Source: an uncultured Armatimonadota bacterium
Lineage (GTDB): Bacteria; Armatimonadota; Armatimonadia; Armatimonadales; Armatimonadaceae
Assembly: GCA_903881535.1 (NCBI GenBank)
Contig: CAIRTT010000533.1
Location: 1 to 19,749, forward strand
DNA length: 19,749 nucleotides
Direction of reading: 5' to 3'
Position 1 is the stretch's first letter; each line of letters opens with the position of its first letter. The notes under the pieces were generated by a model. The model was not told where the DNA came from and did not search any database. It was given only the letters and a program-made list of their open reading frames with translations. Shown here piece by piece: positions 1 through 7,031 of the stretch. The position numbers and the translations under genes were made by a program.

Positions 1-965
1 GCAAGGTGCGCGATGCGCTCTTGCAGGAGCGCACCGATAATCTGCGCATTTGCGAGCAGGCCTTCTGCACCAATGATGTCAAGAACAGCGAGGGCTGCTG
101 TGGCCGCCATCGGGTTTCCAGCATACGTCGAGCCATGATCCCCAGGGACGAAGACACGTGCTGCATCACCAAATGCAAGACATGCTCCGACAGGGAAGCC
201 ACCACCGAGGCCTTTGGCGAGTGTCATCACATCCGGCTTGACGCCGCTATGTTGCCAGCCCCAAAGCGTTCCCGTCCTACCAACACCGGTCTGTACCTCA
301 TCGAAAATCAGGAGCGCATTGTGCGTATCCGCAAGGGCCCGTGCGTGGACAAGGTAGGCATCCGATGCCACATTTATCCCACCTTCACCCTGAATGGGCT
401 CGAGGAAGATTGCGGCTGTGTGTTCATTGACTGCGGCTGACAGAGCATCACAGTCATTAAATGGAACGTGAACAAATCCTCCAGGAAGCGGCCCGAATGG
501 CTCCGAATACTTTGGTTGTCCCCCAGCCGTCACGGTCGCAATCGTTCTGCCGTGGAAGCTTGCGAGGGCGCTTACGATTTGCGTCTTCCCAGCAGCAATC
601 GCCGTTCCCCGCTTGCGCGCAAGCTTAATGGCAGCTTCGTTGGCTTCCGCACCTGAATTGGTGAAGAAGACGCGGTCCATGCCAGCGAGGGTGCAGAGGC
701 GTTCGGCTAGCTTTGCAGCAGGAGCGTTGTAGACAAGGTTGGAGACATGCACGACGCGTTGTAGCTGCTCAGTAAGCGCTGCGATGTACCGTGGATGGCT
801 GTGTCCTACGGAGCAAACTGCAACGCCTGCGAGAAAGTCGATGACATCCCGGCCGCTGGGATCATAGAGACGCACACCTTCAGCACGTACAACTTCAAGC
901 GGATTGCGCTTGTACGTTGTCATTGCATATTTGTGATCCAAATCCATTACGGTTTCTGTCGTCAT
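1..965 (-). CDS. argD: Acetylornithine aminotransferase, 3'-truncated by window edge
   Basis: PLP-dependent class III aminotransferase that converts N-acetylglutamate semialdehyde to N2-acetylornithine in the cytoplasm. I translated 321 residues from the ATG at 965. Visible motifs are the FTNSGAEANEAAIKLAR phosphate-binding stretch (about 101-117), SFHGRT (about 137-141), the PLP-ring aspartate in FDEVQTG (D222) and the Schiff-base lysine in TLAKGLGGGFP (K251). The STYAGNP motif follows at about 279. The family is usually 390-400 residues, so roughly the last 75 lie beyond position 1. The start is preceded by a GGGTGAG ribosome site and lies one base after the stop of the GNAT gene, so the two are translationally linked. 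It is the last visible gene of the argC-argJ-argB-GNAT-argD operon. Acetylornithine versus succinyl-DAP specificity cannot be read from the sequence; the operon context supports ArgD. Confidence 0.95.
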   Translation of the reverse strand, partial: MTTETVMDLDHKYAMTTYKRNPLEVVRAEGVRLYDPSGRDVIDFLAGVAVCSVGHSHPRYIAALTEQLQRVVHVSNLVYNAPAAKLAERLCTLAGMDRVFFTNSGAEANEAAIKLARKRGTAIAAGKTQIVSALASFHGRTIATVTAGGQPKYSEPFGPLPGGFVHVPFNDCDALSAAVNEHTAAIFLEPIQGEGGINVASDAYLVHARALADTHNALLIFDEVQTGVGRTGTLWGWQHSGVKPDVMTLAKGLGGGFPVGACLAFGDAARVFVPGDHGSTYAGNPMAATAALAVLDIIGAEGLLANAQIIGALLQERIAHL

Positions 966-966
966 T

Positions 967-1485
967 TCACTCACCCTTTCCAAACTCTGTCGTGTCTCTG
1001 TCAATTGGGAGGGTCATAACCCCAAGGCGAACTGTAAATCCGCCGCGGGTAATGATCCGCTCACCCATATGCACAAACCCAAATTTCTCGTAGAGTGCCA
1101 CATTGCGCGACACCCCGATACGAACATCACATGCGATACTCGTGCAACGTTGTCTCTGAGCCTCAGTAATGAGTGCCTTTAGCAACGCCGACGCGACTCC
1201 TTTCCGCCTTTCGGACGGAATCACCGCAAGCCGATGAAAGTGGAGCTGTCCCTTCGTAATCCGCCATCGAACCACGCCAGCGACTCTCCCAGAATCCCCG
1301 AGCACAGCGAGAAGCGCCTGCGATCCGGTACGCAAATCCTCTTCAACATCTCTTGGAGTATCGGTCATCGCGCCAGGCGGCGGGACATCCGATGCGTACT
1401 CATAAAAAGCAGACCGTGTCGTCCTGTAAATGCGACTTGCGATTGCCGGGATGTCCGACAAATCCGCCATTTCGATACGTAGCAC
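967..1485 (-). CDS. GNAT-family N-acetyltransferase in arginine operon
   Basis: A 172-residue acetyl-CoA-dependent acetyltransferase of the GNAT fold. The signature is in the middle and C-terminal parts: RLAVIPSERRKGVASALL (about 91-108) carries the Q/R-x-x-G-x-A acetyl-CoA pyrophosphate loop, and NVALYEKFGFV (about 133-143) is the usual motif B. The start is a GTG with an AGGACG site that overlaps the argB stop; an ATG five codons in is the alternative. It sits between argB and argD with almost no spacing. That position makes N-acetylglutamate synthesis (an ArgA-like priming role) attractive, but short GNAT proteins have many substrates and I see no residue that settles it. Modification of another amine is equally possible. 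Confidence 0.85.
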   Translation of the reverse strand: MLRIEMADLSDIPAIASRIYRTTRSAFYEYASDVPPPGAMTDTPRDVEEDLRTGSQALLAVLGDSGRVAGVVRWRITKGQLHFHRLAVIPSERRKGVASALLKALITEAQRQRCTSIACDVRIGVSRNVALYEKFGFVHMGERIITRGGFTVRLGVMTLPIDRDTTEFGKGE

Positions 1486-1494
1486 AGCTTCGTC

Positions 1495-2367
1495 CTAGCG
1501 AACCATCGTCCCAACACCCTGCGCGGTGAACAGCTCTACTAGGAGAGAGTGAGCCGCTCGGCCATCCAGAATGTGGGCACGTGGAACTCCATCCTCCACC
1601 GCGGCAATACACGCCTCAAGCTTAGGAATCATCCCTGCGCCAACCACGCCGCTTGCGATCAGGTCTCGGGCCTCCGATGTGGTCAGCTCACTTAGCAATG
1701 AATCTGGATCAGGAAAGCGGCTGAAAACACCTGGAACATCGGTCATCAGGATGAACTTCTCCGCCTGAAGCGCAATCGCCAGCGCACTCGCAGCGGTGTC
1801 GGCATTGACGTTGTAGGCTTGGCCATCGGTGCCGACCGCGATGGTGGACACGACTGGGATGTAGCCTGCGGCGACAAGTGTAGTGATGATTTCGGGGTTC
1901 ACCTGGGTGATTTTCCCCACAAAGCCGATATCGCCGTGGTCGGTGTCCCGCTCAGCGATAAAGAGATTTGCATCCTTACCGGACAAGCCAACCGCCGGAG
2001 CCCCTTCGCGGCAAAGCATCGAGACGATTGCCTTGTTCGCCTTGCCACTGAGCACCATTTCAACCACTTCCATGGTCGCGGCATCTGTGACGCGGCGTCC
2101 TGCGACAAATGTTGAATCAATGCCGACGCGGCTCAGCTGCTGATTGATTTCCGGACCACCTCCGTGTACGAGGATTGGGTTGATGCCAACGATACGCATC
2201 AAGACCAAATCCCGCATCACCGAGACCTTGATCTCATCATCAATCATCGCATTGCCGCCGTACTTGACGACAACGGTCTTGCCAGCAAATGTCCGGATAT
2301 ATGGCAGTGCCTGAATCAGTGTCTGCGCTGTGTCCATCCCGTTGGTAACGGGCGTTATCTCACTCAT
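1495..2367 (-). CDS. argB: Acetylglutamate kinase
   Basis: Phosphorylates N-acetylglutamate with ATP, the second step of the acetylated ornithine pathway. At 290 residues it has the normal length. VVVKYGGNAM (about 32-41) is the ATP-phosphate glycine loop, LVHGGGPEIN (about 66-75) the substrate/ATP glycine segment, AYNVNADTAAS (about 184-194) the catalytic C-terminal half, and GVGTMVR the C-terminus. The N-terminal extension with ALPYIRTFAGK resembles the kinked N-helix of arginine-inhibited hexameric kinases, so feedback inhibition by arginine is likely (inference from family knowledge). The ATG shares one base with the argJ stop (TGATG), so translation is probably coupled; no strong Shine-Dalgarno sequence is visible. 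Confidence 0.96.
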   Translation of the reverse strand: MSEITPVTNGMDTAQTLIQALPYIRTFAGKTVVVKYGGNAMIDDEIKVSVMRDLVLMRIVGINPILVHGGGPEINQQLSRVGIDSTFVAGRRVTDAATMEVVEMVLSGKANKAIVSMLCREGAPAVGLSGKDANLFIAERDTDHGDIGFVGKITQVNPEIITTLVAAGYIPVVSTIAVGTDGQAYNVNADTAASALAIALQAEKFILMTDVPGVFSRFPDPDSLLSELTTSEARDLIASGVVGAGMIPKLEACIAAVEDGVPRAHILDGRAAHSLLVELFTAQGVGTMVR

Positions 2368-3587
2368 CAGGTTGTGTACTCCGCGTTGATACGCACATAG
2401 TCATAGGAAAAATCACAGGTGTAAAACGTAAAGGCGCCACCAGCCGGGTCACCCAGATTGACCTCGATTAGGACATCCTGCATTTTCATTTCATCGGAAA
2501 CTTCCGTGGCGTTGAAATCCGTTGGCACTCCAGCCCGGTAGACTTCGATTCCTGCAATCGATGCGCTGGCTGCCGCAGGGTCAAACGGCACACCGGCACG
2601 GCCGGCGGCTGCCATCAGGCGTCCCCAGTTAGGATCGTTTCCAAAGAGGGCTGTTTTCACCAGTGGAGACTCAGCGATGGTCTTTGCTACAGACCGCGCT
2701 CCAGTATCACTCTGAGCACCAGTGACCCGAATCTCAACCAGCTTGGTCGCCCCTTCACCATCCCGGGCAATCGCCTTCGCGAGATGCAGCATAACGGCTT
2801 CGAGCACATCCGAGAAATCTTGATACAAGGGTGATGCCGTGTCGGAAATGCAAACTCCAGAGAGCCCGGATGCGAGGACGATGCACTGATCCGATGTCGA
2901 TGTATCGCCATCCACGGTAATCGCGTTGAACGTCCGGTCGACAATGTCCTTTAGGAGGGGTTGCAGTAGCTCTGAAGAAATGTCGGCATCCGTCGTGATA
3001 AATGCCAGCATCGTCGCCATGTTCGGCGCAATCATCCCGCTGCCTTTGGAAATGCCTCCGATGTGAAAGACACCGGCATCCGTAGTGACCTTGACAGCCA
3101 CACTCTTCCGAACGAGATCGGTGGTCATGATGCCTTCGGCTGCGGCCTGGTCATGTTCACGGGATGTCCCGGACGAACTCCAGGCATCCACAATACCGTT
3201 GCGAAGCTTGTCCATAGGTAGCTGAACACCGATAACACCCGTCGATGCCGTTAGCACACCACCGCCACAAAGCTGTGCTGCCTGCTCCGCCATTTCACTA
3301 TTGGCATCGATGCCCTGCTGACCCGTTGCAACATTTGCACAGCCGGAATTGATCACGACACCGCGAATGGATGCCGCATTTGGCCCGGAGACCTCAGCCC
3401 GATTCCGCGTAACGCTAGGTGCACAGACAACATTTAGCGTGCCGACCATTGCCAGCCCGGCCAGCGGTTGGTCAGCTGTAATCAGGACGATGTCCGTGTT
3501 ACCCGACCGTTTGATCCCACAGGCGGCGCTTCCAGCCCGGAAGCCTTTCGCGGCGAGCACCCCCTGGTTTATCAGAACATCGATCAT
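2367..3587 (-). CDS. argJ: Glutamate N-acetyltransferase (ornithine acetyltransferase), possibly bifunctional
   Basis: Transfers the acetyl group of N-acetylornithine to glutamate, giving ornithine and regenerating N-acetylglutamate; some members also use acetyl-CoA. The 406-residue precursor has the self-cleavage motif APNMATMLAF, in which T192 should become the N-terminal nucleophile of the beta chain. GGISKGSGMIAPNM just before it is typical, as are the ITVDGDTSTSD block and the NDPNWGRLMAAAGRAG block. The ATG overlaps the argC stop by four bases (ATGA) and has a strong GGAGGT site at 3596-3601. The presence of argJ makes this the cyclic, acetyl-recycling version of the pathway. Whether it also makes N-acetylglutamate from acetyl-CoA cannot be decided from the sequence. 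Confidence 0.96.
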   Translation of the reverse strand: MIDVLINQGVLAAKGFRAGSAACGIKRSGNTDIVLITADQPLAGLAMVGTLNVVCAPSVTRNRAEVSGPNAASIRGVVINSGCANVATGQQGIDANSEMAEQAAQLCGGGVLTASTGVIGVQLPMDKLRNGIVDAWSSSGTSREHDQAAAEGIMTTDLVRKSVAVKVTTDAGVFHIGGISKGSGMIAPNMATMLAFITTDADISSELLQPLLKDIVDRTFNAITVDGDTSTSDQCIVLASGLSGVCISDTASPLYQDFSDVLEAVMLHLAKAIARDGEGATKLVEIRVTGAQSDTGARSVAKTIAESPLVKTALFGNDPNWGRLMAAAGRAGVPFDPAAASASIAGIEVYRAGVPTDFNATEVSDEMKMQDVLIEVNLGDPAGGAFTFYTCDFSYDYVRINAEYTT

Positions 3588-4609
3588 GGCCAGATACCTC
3601 CATGAGCCAGGCCCATCGTTTCTGGCAGCCCGTACATGATGTTGGCATTTTGAATGGCCTGGCCTGCAGCACCCTTTACCAGATTGTCAATGGCGGCGAC
3701 TGCAATCAGCATTTCTGACGCCGGAGCAAAGCCAAGCCCGATATGAACGCGGTTCGTGCCAGCAACATCTTTTGAAGATGGAAAGTCGCCAAGTGGCCGG
3801 ACGGTTACAAATGGCTCAGCAGCATAAGCGGTGACAAAGGCATCAGATGCAGCCTCAAGCGTAATTCCAGCCTTGGCCGGAAGATAGCAGGTAGCGAGAA
3901 TCCCGCGGGACATCGGAACCAGATGCGGCGTAAACAGAACATTAACGCCAAGATTTTGTTCGATTTCCGGCGTATGTCGGTGGATACCACCAACACCGTA
4001 AACCCTCATCGCTTCATTTGCTTCCGAGTACTTGTAAATCGCATCGTTCTTACTTCGTCCGGCACCGCTGACTCCTGATTTGGCATCGATGATAATGCCG
4101 CTCCCCAAGAGCATCCCAGCATCGAGAAGTGGCTTGATTGCAAGCGTGGATGCCGTTACATAGCATCCAGGATTTGCAATTAGCTTTGCGCTCTTGATTG
4201 CAGCTCGAAAAAGCTCAGGCATCCCATAAACAGCATGTTCCATCAGCCCAGCAGCTGCGGGTTCTGCTTTGTAGTACGCGCGATAAATGTCTGGTGATGT
4301 CAACCGGAAGTCCGCGGACAGGTCGATCACGCGCTTTCCAGCTGCCAAGTAATCCGCCACAACTCGCATCGCATAGCCGGATTCCTGTGCAAGAAATATC
4401 AGCTCTCCCGTAGGCACATCGGATGTCGGCGCGCAAACAAGGCTCCCGGTTGGCGTACCGTACATTCCGTTGAATGCGGCAGCAAATGGCTGTCCCGCAA
4501 ACGTGTTCGAGAGCACCTGGACAACATTAAATTCCGGATGCCCATCGAGAAGCCGTGCAAGCTCACCGCCTCCATACCCACTCGCGCCAACAATAGTAGT
4601 GCTAATCAT
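3584..4609 (-). CDS. argC: N-acetyl-gamma-glutamyl-phosphate reductase
   Basis: NADPH-dependent reductase that converts N-acetylglutamyl phosphate to the semialdehyde. The nucleotide-binding loop is VGASGYGGGE (about 7-16), the active-site cysteine is C149 in IANPGCYVT, and SGVSGAGR and HRHTPEIEQ are family blocks. I chose the ATG at 4609 (MISTTIVGASGY, 341 residues) because ArgC proteins begin only a few residues before the Rossmann strand and a GGAAG site lies a few bases upstream. In-frame alternatives are an ATG at 4624 and a GTG at 4639. It is the first gene of the arg operon, behind a leader of about 200 nt with an attenuator. Confidence 0.96.
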   Translation of the reverse strand: MISTTIVGASGYGGGELARLLDGHPEFNVVQVLSNTFAGQPFAAAFNGMYGTPTGSLVCAPTSDVPTGELIFLAQESGYAMRVVADYLAAGKRVIDLSADFRLTSPDIYRAYYKAEPAAAGLMEHAVYGMPELFRAAIKSAKLIANPGCYVTASTLAIKPLLDAGMLLGSGIIIDAKSGVSGAGRSKNDAIYKYSEANEAMRVYGVGGIHRHTPEIEQNLGVNVLFTPHLVPMSRGILATCYLPAKAGITLEAASDAFVTAYAAEPFVTVRPLGDFPSSKDVAGTNRVHIGLGFAPASEMLIAVAAIDNLVKGAAGQAIQNANIMYGLPETMGLAHGGIWP

Positions 4610-4679
4610 TGCTTCCAAAACCATCCCTGCCTCGGCCACTTACGGAGCGAGACACCTAAAACGAGCTAAATCTAAAATC

Positions 4680-4710
4680 AAAAAAACCGTCGGAAGAGTT
4701 CTTCCCACGG
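4680..4710 (-). terminator. Intrinsic terminator in the argC leader (attenuator terminator)
   Basis: Read on the minus strand, the RNA has CCGT-G-GGAAG, an AACT loop, then CTTCC-G-ACGG followed by seven U residues (4686-4680). The stem is 5 bp plus 4 bp around one G-G mismatch. It lies about 98 nt downstream of the predicted transcription start and about 70 nt upstream of argC. It could also end transcripts of the upstream pdxS operon. Because it lies inside the predicted argC transcript and competes with a second pairing, I read it as the terminator of an attenuator. Confidence 0.88.
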
Positions 4711-4766
4711 GTCGGTTAGCTGCGCTTTGTAAAACTGACGAACGCCGAAAACTACACCGTGAAAAG
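4701..4766 (-). promoter_or_regulatory. Antiterminator pairing of the arginine attenuator
   Basis: The RNA segment CUUUUCACGG (4766-4757, codons 15 to 18 of the leader peptide) is complementary to CCGUGGGAAG (4710-4701), the 5' arm of the terminator. This gives ten continuous base pairs, two of them G-U, extendable by one U-A pair. The two hairpins are mutually exclusive. A ribosome stalled at arginine codons 7-11 would leave the segment free, so the antiterminator forms and argC is transcribed. A ribosome reaching the stop codon would cover it, so the terminator forms. The pairing is seen in the sequence; the regulatory reading is inference from the classical attenuation model. Confidence 0.72.
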
Positions 4767-4808
4767 ATCAGATGTACGACGGACGCGACGGGTTATAACA
4801 AAAGACAC
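4752..4808 (-). CDS. Arginine-rich leader peptide of the arg operon (18 aa)
   Basis: Reads MSFVITRRVRRTSDLFTV (GTG start, TAG stop). Arginine codons are at positions 7, 8, 10 and 11 (CGT CGC GTC CGT CGT), just upstream of the segment that can block the terminator. The GTG lies 7 nt after the -10 box, exactly where transcription should begin, and an in-frame TAG lies four codons upstream, so no longer in-frame version is available. It is therefore probably translated from a leaderless mRNA. The peptide itself probably has no function; translating it would sense charged arginyl-tRNA. It was found by reading the leader by eye, since it is shorter than usual gene-calling limits. Confidence 0.72.
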   Translation of the reverse strand: MSFVITRRVRRTSDLFTV

Positions 4809-4814
4809 GCCGGT

Positions 4815-4843
4815 ATCCTAGCACCGGACATCGAACCTGTCAA
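4815..4843 (-). promoter_or_regulatory. Sigma70-type promoter of the arg operon
   Basis: On the minus strand TTGACA (4843-4838) is followed by exactly 17 bases and TAGGAT (4820-4815). A TG one base before the -10 box gives an extended -10 (TGC-TAGGAT). The predicted transcription start is near 4808. The -35 box overlaps the TGA stop codon of the upstream LuxE-like gene, so the arg operon has its own promoter even though it follows the pdxS operon on the same strand. Confidence 0.85.
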
Positions 4844-5829
4844 GGCGTATCGGCATCAATGGAACATCCCTTGGGTCCGGCTCCAGGTGCCCTTCCCTTC
4901 AACGCGATGTGGCCATCGGCATCCACATTCCCCCAGTCCTGCGTCTCGATGGCAGCATAGGTACACCAGTTCGCGGCATCGATGTGAACCAACAGGCCAT
5001 CTTCACCCGGAGCGCAAACATCCCCTATGATCGGGTTGATGGCAACGGAGCGGATACTTGGGCTTGGTACCAAGCGGGTTCCGATGCCTTTCGAATAGAA
5101 CTGGCTCGACAGCTCGCACATGCCATATTCAGACCAAATGGAATCTGTATACAGCCCGAATCGAGTCGCCAAAGCCTCGTAGAGATCGACCTTTGGAAGC
5201 TCGCGGCTCTTCCCTTTGTAGCCACCCGTTTCAATCAGACGACTCCCTGTTGGCAAGTTGACAGTGCCGGATGTCGCATCTAGAAAGTGGACCCAGGCAA
5301 AAGCCGTACCAAAGAGAATAAGCGGCTCTCGTGCATCCATAATCTTCTGCGTTAGAACTGCCTGCCAGCCATCTCCAAAAACAAATTCAGCCCCAAGTAT
5401 GTCGCACATCTTCGAGAGGCTTGACTCTGGAGCTGTGCACGTATCTGGCATTAACGCCACGATCCGTTCTCTCGCATGGCCAAAGGTTGTCCGAAAACCG
5501 GTCGTAATCGCGGCTTCGTAAAGGTCAAGTCCATTTTGATCGAGAATGGTTGCTGATCTGTCAGACGATGTTGTCCCGCTCGAACGGAATGTTGCTGCAG
5601 GTGTTCCACTATAAATGGCGCCAGCTTTACCGGCGCGCCATGCGGCGACAGATAGCGGACGGACTTCCAGCCACTTTTCACCCCAGCGACAAGGGATAGG
5701 GCGCTCTGGAAGCATCCGTTGGATGTCTGCGTTGGCCGCGACTTGCTGACTGAACAAAGTGTTTAGCAGCTCAGGGATATTTTCACTCCCACACGCGATT
5801 GCTGTATGCAAAGTATTGAAAATCGACAT
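4840..5829 (-). CDS. LuxE-like acyl-protein synthetase / ANL-superfamily ligase
   Basis: A 329-residue adenylate-forming enzyme of the LuxE (acyl-protein synthetase) branch. Visible motifs are FRSSGTTSSDRS (about 81-92, the Ser/Thr/Gly phosphate loop), ETGGYKGKSRE (about 200-210), SEYGMCELSSQ (about 233-243) and a C-terminal GRAPGAGPKGCS ending near C322. In bioluminescent bacteria LuxE activates a fatty acid as acyl-AMP and carries it on a C-terminal cysteine; C322 could play that part, but this is inference. There is no luxC, luxD or luciferase gene nearby, so it is not a light-producing system. It starts 2 nt after the lipoprotein gene stop and is the last gene of the pdxS operon. The real acyl substrate is unknown. 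Confidence 0.82.
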   Translation of the reverse strand: MSIFNTLHTAIACGSENIPELLNTLFSQQVAANADIQRMLPERPIPCRWGEKWLEVRPLSVAAWRAGKAGAIYSGTPAATFRSSGTTSSDRSATILDQNGLDLYEAAITTGFRTTFGHARERIVALMPDTCTAPESSLSKMCDILGAEFVFGDGWQAVLTQKIMDAREPLILFGTAFAWVHFLDATSGTVNLPTGSRLIETGGYKGKSRELPKVDLYEALATRFGLYTDSIWSEYGMCELSSQFYSKGIGTRLVPSPSIRSVAINPIIGDVCAPGEDGLLVHIDAANWCTYAAIETQDWGNVDADGHIALKGRAPGAGPKGCSIDADTP

Positions 5830-5831
5830 AT

Positions 5832-7031
5832 CTACTCGTGGAGTGCCTCTAAAATGAGGACTTTGTTTGCCGTCGTTTGGATGAAAAGGAGGCGGTCATC
5901 CGTGGACAGCCTCGCAAACTGAGTTCGGAGAAGCTCAGAATCGATCGATGGAAGTGGCATTCGACGCGCCAGCGTTGAACCGCTATCTGATAGCGTTGTA
6001 AGTCCGCGCTGGCCATCGATGACGGTAATCCGATGCCCACTCTCCGTAACGCCAACCAGCATTGGGGAAAAGTAACCACTCCCCCGTCCATCCATGATGA
6101 CGGAGCCATCCGCACTGTAGACGAAGAGCTTTGCCGGTACCCGTACATCGGGGTTTCCGACGCTAACACAAAGCATCCCTGACTTTTGGTCAGTGGCCAC
6201 ATTCACGTATTTTCCAACATGCTGGACTTCCCAGAGCGGTGTACCCGTTGTGCCGGAAATCCTAGTTATTGTGTGATTGTTTGGTTCAGACCGCTCGGTT
6301 GAATCCAGGTACAGCACTCCGGATTGGGTTGTCATCACCCGCGAAACCCGCTTTGGGTTTTCTTCATCGATATGCCAGCGCATCTTAGTATCGTTTGAAA
6401 TCGCCGTTATTCCAGATGGCATTACCTCTGTAACAACGCATCCCAATGGATCTGCAGTCAGGTTCCCGCCATATCCTGGGACGACTAGCTGCGTCATTCC
6501 CACTTCACCCGAACGGACATTAGGATAATGGCGCACCGTGTGGTCTCCACAGGATATCCAGATTCCATCGCCACCGACATCCGCAACTACCTGCCAAATA
6601 CTTGATTGCGCATCAATGCGTGACCATTTCCCTGTCTTGATGTTCAGAATGGCAATGCTGGTCGATGCTGGATCTAGGCGTTTATAACACACGACAGCTG
6701 ATTTGGTTACGGCGATGTCATATGCCACAAATGGTAGTGCGGCATGATGCAGAACGCGACCCTCGAGTACGGTCGTCACTCGTAAGCGCTGGTCATCGAT
6801 GGTCGCTACATACCTACCATCAGGTGAGGCAGCCCAAATATCGCCGACCGCAAGCGTCCTGACGGTTCTCCAGCGCGGGCGCCCATCGGCCCGCTCACCT
6901 TCTTCGGCCGTTGCATCCACGGTCTGTCCGGCCGGAGCAACATCCAAAAGGTTACGTTGACAGGCCCCAGCACTCACTAGGCTCACCATAAAGATGGCAA
7001 TCCGCAGGGGCTTAATGTTCAACCACGGCAT
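5832..7031 (-). CDS. Putative lipoprotein with WD40/PQQ-like beta-propeller
   Basis: About 399 residues from the ATG at 7031 (MPWLNIKPLRIAIF...). The N-terminus has basic residues, a hydrophobic stretch (IAIFMVSLVSAGA) and then a cysteine, which suggests a lipoprotein signal peptide, although the lipobox SAGAC is not canonical. After a low-complexity linker (about 25-50) come repeated strands such as WAASPDGRYVATIDDQ, IAILNIKTGKWSRID, LFVYSADGSVI and LLFIQTTANKVLIL, typical of propeller blades. The start is uncertain: an ATG at 7061 is also open, but it overlaps pdxT by 50 nt rather than 20, and neither has a good ribosome site. No catalytic residues are recognisable; a binding or structural role at the cell envelope is likely. 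Confidence 0.72.
   Translation of the reverse strand: MPWLNIKPLRIAIFMVSLVSAGACQRNLLDVAPAGQTVDATAEEGERADGRPRWRTVRTLAVGDIWAASPDGRYVATIDDQRLRVTTVLEGRVLHHAALPFVAYDIAVTKSAVVCYKRLDPASTSIAILNIKTGKWSRIDAQSSIWQVVADVGGDGIWISCGDHTVRHYPNVRSGEVGMTQLVVPGYGGNLTADPLGCVVTEVMPSGITAISNDTKMRWHIDEENPKRVSRVMTTQSGVLYLDSTERSEPNNHTITRISGTTGTPLWEVQHVGKYVNVATDQKSGMLCVSVGNPDVRVPAKLFVYSADGSVIMDGRGSGYFSPMLVGVTESGHRITVIDGQRGLTTLSDSGSTLARRMPLPSIDSELLRTQFARLSTDDRLLFIQTTANKVLILEALHE

Noticed and set aside
6..656. Plus-strand open frames in the first 660 bases
   Set aside because: The minus strand translates cleanly into ArgD through this whole stretch, with PLP-site motifs.
4680..4710. Hairpin as nothing more than the terminator of the pdxS operon
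   Set aside because: It lies downstream of a strong promoter that points to argC and competes with an exact alternative pairing, so a simple terminator does not account for the layout, although it may also stop read-through.
4610..4815. T-box riboswitch upstream of argC
   Set aside because: The leader lacks the conserved T-box sequence and a specifier stem-loop, and at about 100 nt before the terminator it is shorter than usual. The Arg-codon ORF explains it better.
4610..4850. ArgR operator (ARG box) at the argC promoter
   Set aside because: I looked for AT-rich 18-bp palindromes of the ARG-box type and saw none near the promoter.
4470..5030. Plus-strand open frame of 186 codons across argC, its leader and the LuxE-like end
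   Set aside because: It is antisense to two real genes and an attenuator, and its translation looks like random composition without motifs.
4840..5829. A bioluminescence (lux) gene cluster
   Set aside because: Only a LuxE-like protein is present; luxC, luxD and luxAB-like genes are absent.
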